The notes beneath the pieces are model-generated. The model was not told the DNA's origin, ran no database searches, and saw nothing but the letters and a program-made list of their open reading frames with translations. Position numbers and translations under genes: made by a program. DNA of 9,659 nt from Chloroflexota bacterium (lineage in GTDB: Bacteria; Chloroflexota; Dehalococcoidia; SM23-28-2; RBG-16-64-32): assembly GCA_005880075.1 (NCBI GenBank), contig VBJT01000170.1, positions 1,576-11,234 on the forward strand, given 5' to 3'. This document shows positions 6,715 to 9,659 of this stretch, piece after piece (within the stretch, counting starts at the first letter, position 1; the number at the start of each line of letters is the position of its first letter).

Positions 6715-7958
6715 ATGCCGTTCACCCTGACGATGCCGGAGGTCGGCGAAACGGTCACCGAGGGGACAATCGAGCGCTGGCTCAAGAAGCCGGGCGATGA
6801 GGTCGAAAAGTACGAACCGATCGTCGAGATCAATACCGACAAAGTCAACGTCGAACTGCCCTGCCCTGTTTCCGGTACTCTGACAGAGATTCTCGCCCAG
6901 GAAGGCGCTACGATCCTGGTGGGTGCCGAGCTCGCGCGGCTGGAGACAGCAGCGGGTGAGGTACCCGCTGCAATTTCGCCCGTACCCAGCGAAGAAGAAG
7001 CAGTAGACGCAGCACGGTCACCGAAGGAAGAGCCTGTTGCCGCGTCTGCCACGCAGCAGCGCGAGGCTCCGGCCCGCCCAGCATCCGGCGGCGATGGGCG
7101 CGACGTCAGCGGCGGCGGCGAGCGACGCCGTGCGACGCCGCGAGTGAAGAAACTTGCCGAAGAGTTCGGCGTAGACCTCGCACAACTCACCGGCACAGGC
7201 CCGAACGGACGCATCGTCGAGGAGGACGTGCGCGCAGCCGCATCCGGTACTCCCGCTGCGGCACCGGCGCCCGCGGTGGCGACCGCGGACCGGCCCGCGC
7301 CGGCTACGCCCGCCGAACCAGGCGCCGACGAAGAGACCTTGCCGCTTACGGGTATCCGCCGGACGATCGCCCAGCGCATGACGGCATCCGCCTTCAGCGC
7401 ACCTGCCGCCTGGCTGGTAGTAGAGTCAGACGTGACCGGGCTCGTGGCGCTCCGCAACGCGCAGAAAGTAGCGTTTCGCCAGCGCCACGGCATCGACCTC
7501 ACTTACCTGCCGTTCATGGCCCACGCCGTGGCCCAATCGCTGCTTGAGCACCCGTACCTGAACGCCTCCTGGGCCGAGGACAAGATCATCCTCCGCAAGC
7601 GCGTCAACCTCGGAATCGCCGTTGCGACTGAGCGCGGACTGCTCGTCCCGGTCGTGCGAGACGCCGACCGGCTGAGCGTGACCTCCAGGGCGGCACCTTC
7701 ACGCTCGACAACACCGGCGCCTTTGGAACGGTTATTTCCATGCCGATCATCAACCAGGGACAGTCTGCAATCATCACGATGGAGTCGATTACCAAACGGC
7801 CGGTCGTAGTCGCCGACAACGCCATCGCCGTCCGCTCCATCGTCGCCACTTGCCTCTCGTTCGACCACCGCGTCCTCGATGGCCACCAGGCCGGCGCCTT
7901 CCTCCAGGCCGTCAAAAAGCGGCTCGAAGCTTTCAGTCCCGAGGCCGGCATCGACTGA
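6715..7958 (+). pseudogene. Dihydrolipoamide acyltransferase (E2), frameshifted by an internal deletion
   Basis: E2 core subunit of a 2-oxoacid dehydrogenase complex, branched-chain type. Frame one (6715-7679) has: a lipoyl domain (1-80) with the lipoylated Lys43 in INTDKVNVE; an Ala/Pro/Glu-rich linker; an E3/E1-binding domain (about 140-175, TPRVKKLAEEFGVDL...GPNGRIVEEDV); a second linker; and the start of the catalytic domain (IRRTIAQRM, LPFMAHAVAQSLLEHPYLNA, GIAVATERGLLVPVVRDADRLS). A different frame resumes at 7680 with DLQGGTFTLDNTGAFG and contains the catalytic motif DHRVLDG (His and Asp both present) to the stop at 7956-7958. About 23 residues normally between 'DADRxS' and 'DxQGGTF' are absent, about 67 nt. 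As written, translation ends at 7809 with an unrelated tail and no catalytic motif. GGGAGG (6704-6709) lies 5 nt before the ATG. Pseudogene or sequence error, as in E1-beta. Confidence 0.9.
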
Positions 7959-8662
7959 TGCGGGCCGTCTGCGAAGTCCATCAGCTTGGTCTAGTCGGCT
8001 ACGAGGAAGCCTGGGCGCGCCAGCGCGAGCTTGCCGGTCGCCGTGCAGCCGGCGAAATACCAGACACTCTCCTTCTGCTCGAGCACCCGCCGGTCTACAC
8101 CACCGGCAAGCGCAATACCGGCGCAAACCTGCGGCTCCCGGCCGAGAGGCTCGGCGCGCCGCTGGTCGTGTCAGACAGAGGAGGCGACATAACATTCCAC
8201 GGCCCCGGCCAGCTCGTTGCTTACCCAATCATCGATCTGCAGGCGGCGCGCCTCGGAGTCGTCGATTACGTCCGAAGTCTGGAGGAAGTAATCATTCGCA
8301 CCCTGCGAGATTTCGGCATCGACAGCGCGCTGCAGTGCGGCCTGACGGGGGTCTGGGTAGGGAACGACAAGATTGCCGCGATCGGCGTTCGCGTCAGCCG
8401 GCCGGGTGGCGCGAGCGGCGCCTGGGTGACCACGCACGGTGTCGCGCTCAACATCGATGTGGACCTTGCCTGGTTCGAGCGTATCGTTCCGTGCGGAATA
8501 GCGGACCGCGGCGTCACCTCGATGAAGGAGGTGCTCGGGCAAGCACCGCCGCTTAGCGAAATGGCGGACCGTTTGGTCACGCACTTCGGCGTCGTTTTCG
8601 GGCGCGAAATTTGTTGCGCTGCCGATGTAAATTTGGCTTCGCCGCGCTCAAGCTTTCTCTGA
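7958..8662 (+). CDS. lipB: Lipoyl(octanoyl) transferase
   Basis: A 234-residue LipB, which moves the octanoyl group from acyl-carrier protein to lipoyl-domain lysines as the first step of lipoate assembly. Family motifs in order: LLLLEHPPVYTTGKR; the signature RGGDITFHGPGQLVAYPII; GVWVGNDKIAAIGVRVS with the catalytic lysine; and THGVALNIDVDLAWFERIVP followed by the catalytic Cys in PCGI. All catalytic residues are present. The ATG at 7958 shares one base with the E2 stop (TGATG), which implies translational coupling. No strong Shine-Dalgarno is seen. An upstream extension in frame exists but overlaps E2 and lacks homology. Its placement makes sense: its product lipoylates the E2 encoded just before it. 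No lipA is in the window. The 3' end overlaps the convergent tetR-type gene by 15 bp. Confidence 0.96.
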   Translation: MRAVCEVHQLGLVGYEEAWARQRELAGRRAAGEIPDTLLLLEHPPVYTTGKRNTGANLRLPAERLGAPLVVSDRGGDITFHGPGQLVAYPIIDLQAARLGVVDYVRSLEEVIIRTLRDFGIDSALQCGLTGVWVGNDKIAAIGVRVSRPGGASGAWVTTHGVALNIDVDLAWFERIVPCGIADRGVTSMKEVLGQAPPLSEMADRLVTHFGVVFGREICCAADVNLASPRSSFL

Positions 8663-9277
8663 TTCGGCCAGATCAAGGGCGTGGACGGCTAGCCGCTTTA
8701 CCACACCGACCACGCCCTCGAGCGAGCGGCGGCCCGCGGCAAGCGAGTCGAATACCTCGAAGCTCGTAAGCATGTGTAGGATATCCACGGCCTCGTCCAG
8801 GTCATTTTGAGCTGCGATCCGGCTATCGGCGGCCAGCCGCTTAAGGACGACGCGCAGGCCTTCACGCCGCCTCTCATCCCTCTCGCGCAGGCTCGCCTCC
8901 ACCTCCGGGTCCAAGACCGCCAGCGCTCGCAGTCGTCTGATCGCCAGGCGCTCGGACGCCCAAAAGCGGGTGAACGCACGGATCAACCCGGTTAAGGCCC
9001 TCACCGGCTCGTTTTGTCCATAGGCTTTTGGAAGCGCTTCGGCCAGCCCGCCCGCAGCCAGCGAGTCGAATATCGCTTCGAGCAGCCCGCGCTTCGATCC
9101 AAACTGATAGTAGACCGTCATCCGGGCAACCCCTGCGTGTCTTGCCAGCTCATCGATACTGAACACAGGCGTAGCGTCTTCGCCTGCAAGCAGCTCCTGC
9201 GCGGCGCCGACAATGCGTGCTCGTGTTTGCTCGGATTCGGCGCGTCGATTTTCGAGGTTGTATTTTCGCGGGCTCAT
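8648..9277 (-). CDS. TetR/AcrR-family transcriptional regulator
   Basis: A 209-residue one-domain regulator. The N-terminal helices ARIVGAAQELLAG lead to the helix-turn-helix FSIDELARHAGVARMTVYYQF (residues about 39-59), followed by 'GSKRGLLEAIFDSL', a classic TetR N-terminal domain. The C-terminal helical half (residues 75-209) is a divergent ligand-binding/dimerisation domain whose ligand cannot be guessed. The gene diverges from the ABC ATPase gene at 9481, the usual arrangement when a TetR protein represses its neighbour and itself. A TAAAAT -10 at 9290-9295 (minus) would start transcription about 6 nt before the ATG, and no Shine-Dalgarno is present, so the transcript may be leaderless. 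It converges on and overlaps lipB by 15 bp. Confidence 0.93.
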   Translation of the reverse strand: MSPRKYNLENRRAESEQTRARIVGAAQELLAGEDATPVFSIDELARHAGVARMTVYYQFGSKRGLLEAIFDSLAAGGLAEALPKAYGQNEPVRALTGLIRAFTRFWASERLAIRRLRALAVLDPEVEASLRERDERRREGLRVVLKRLAADSRIAAQNDLDEAVDILHMLTSFEVFDSLAAGRRSLEGVVGVVKRLAVHALDLAESEKA

Positions 9278-9281
9278 AGTC

Positions 9282-9310
9282 TTGACATCATTTTAATTAG
9301 ATGATATATA
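9282..9310 (+). promoter_or_regulatory. Promoter toward the ABC transporter gene
   Basis: A perfect -35 TTGACA (9282-9287), a 17-nt AT-rich spacer and TATATA (9305-9310, four of six). Transcription would start near 9317, leaving a leader of about 164 nt before the ABC ATPase start. It overlaps the tetR-type gene's own promoter on the opposite strand. Confidence 0.55.
9287..9305. promoter_or_regulatory. Candidate TetR-family operator
   Basis: ATCAT-TTTAATTAG-ATGAT is a 19-bp imperfect palindrome centred at 9296 with perfect 5-bp arms. It fills the spacer of the rightward promoter and overlaps the leftward -10 of the regulator gene. Size and place fit a TetR dimer site controlling both genes. 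Assignment to this regulator is an inference. Confidence 0.45.
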
Positions 9311-9404
9311 CAAATTACCGAACCGTCAATGCCCCTTGAAGGAGGTAAACTCGCCCGAGCCTCGAGAGATATGCGAGCCGTCTTATGAACCCCAGTGTAT
9401 GCCC

Positions 9405-9420
9405 TGTGACTCGGGTCACA
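9405..9420. promoter_or_regulatory. CRP/FNR-type palindrome upstream of the ABC transporter gene
   Basis: TGTGAC-TCGG-GTCACA is a perfect 16-bp inverted repeat and matches the classical CRP consensus TGTGA-N6-TCACA exactly. It lies 60 bp before the ABC ATPase start, downstream of the promoter at 9282-9310, so it could activate a second promoter or block readthrough. Whether this organism has a regulator with that specificity is unknown. Confidence 0.5.
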
Positions 9421-9480
9421 CTTCCAGCAAAGCCAAGCGCTTAACCTAGTGCATGAAGCCGTTATTCGGAGGGAGCCGCT

Positions 9481-9659
9481 ATGAGTATCGCCCGTCCAAT
9501 TGTTGCTACTATGGTGGACAATATGCGTCCCACCAGCCATGACGTCATCATTGAGGCGGTTGACGTCGTCAAGACGTACGACACCGGCCGCGTGCAGGTC
9601 CAGGCGCTGCGGGGCGTCAACCTCACGATCAACCGCGGCGAGATGGTCGCAATTATGGG
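9481..9659 (+). CDS. ABC transporter ATP-binding protein, MacB/LolD type (N-terminal part; runs off right edge)
   Basis: The open frame starts at an ATG with GGAGGG (9468-9473) 7 nt upstream and continues off the window. After about 21 extra residues it reads IIEAVDVVKTYDTGRVQVQA and then LRGVNLTINRGEMVAIM. This is the N-terminal A-loop/first-strand region of MacB/LolD-type ABC ATPases: 'K-T-Y' supplies the A-loop tyrosine, and the phrase ends just before the expected Walker A motif. Such ATPases pair with FtsX/MacB-like permeases for export of peptides, drugs or lipoproteins; the partner is outside the window. Internal ATGs at 9511 and 9523 are possible starts, but the ribosome site favours 9481. 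Divergent from a TetR-type regulator that probably controls it. Confidence 0.88.
   Translation, partial: MSIARPIVATMVDNMRPTSHDVIIEAVDVVKTYDTGRVQVQALRGVNLTINRGEMVAIM

Noticed and set aside
6696..7502. 268-residue minus-strand ORF, Ser/Ala/Pro-rich
   Set aside because: Antisense of the E2 Ala/Pro linker and domains; low-complexity shadow.
7503..8228. 241-residue minus-strand ORF over E2 and lipB
   Set aside because: Arg-rich shadow across two well-recognised genes; no motif.
8640..8670. Terminator between lipB and the TetR gene
   Set aside because: The genes overlap by 15 bp and no stem followed by a T-run is seen.
9274..9540. 88-residue minus-strand ORF upstream of the TetR gene
   Set aside because: It crosses the regulatory region and the ABC gene start, and has no recognisable pattern.

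Overview
This window is a GC-rich bacterial chromosome segment. Its core is a 2-oxoacid dehydrogenase operon: lpd, two E1-alpha genes in tandem, E1-beta, E2 and lipB, from about 2105 to 8662 on the + strand. Features that fit Chloroflexota (possibly Dehalococcoidia) or a similar GC-rich lineage are the GGTCLHRGCIPTK form of the Lpd disulfide motif, the branched-chain-type E1 and E2 proteins, the nearby acyl-CoA dehydrogenase, and apparently leaderless genes. This placement is an inference from style and has low confidence.

Layout. Positions 1-230 (minus) hold the N-terminus of a tyrosine recombinase that runs off the left edge. It lies just beyond the 3' end of a tRNA-Gly(GCC) gene (300-374, minus), which suggests the edge of an integrated element. 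A small SRPBCC protein (483-920, +) converges on an acyl-CoA dehydrogenase (924-2036, minus). A strong promoter at 2105-2134 has a perfect palindrome in its spacer and drives lpd (2184-3590), E1-alpha copy 1 (3606-4607), E1-alpha copy 2 (4642-5655), E1-beta (5750-6699), E2 (6715-7958) and lipB (7958-8662). lipB overlaps a convergent TetR-family regulator (8648-9277, minus). The regulator is divergent from a MacB/LolD-type ABC ATPase gene that starts at 9481 and runs off the right edge. Promoter and operator-like sites lie between these last two.

How the genes work together. E1 (alpha plus beta) decarboxylates a 2-oxoacid on thiamine diphosphate. E2 carries the acyl group on a lipoyl lysine to CoA. 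Lpd (E3) reoxidises the lipoyl group with NAD+. LipB supplies the octanoyl precursor of that lipoyl group. The main oddity is that E1-beta and E2 each read as two frames. In each, a short piece of conserved protein is missing at the junction (about 34 and about 67 nt by family comparison), while lpd, both E1-alpha genes and lipB are intact. This is either recent decay of the complex or a sequence/assembly error. I found no clearly novel defence or mobile system; the most useful leads are the paired deletions, the E1-alpha duplication, and the regulatory palindromes.
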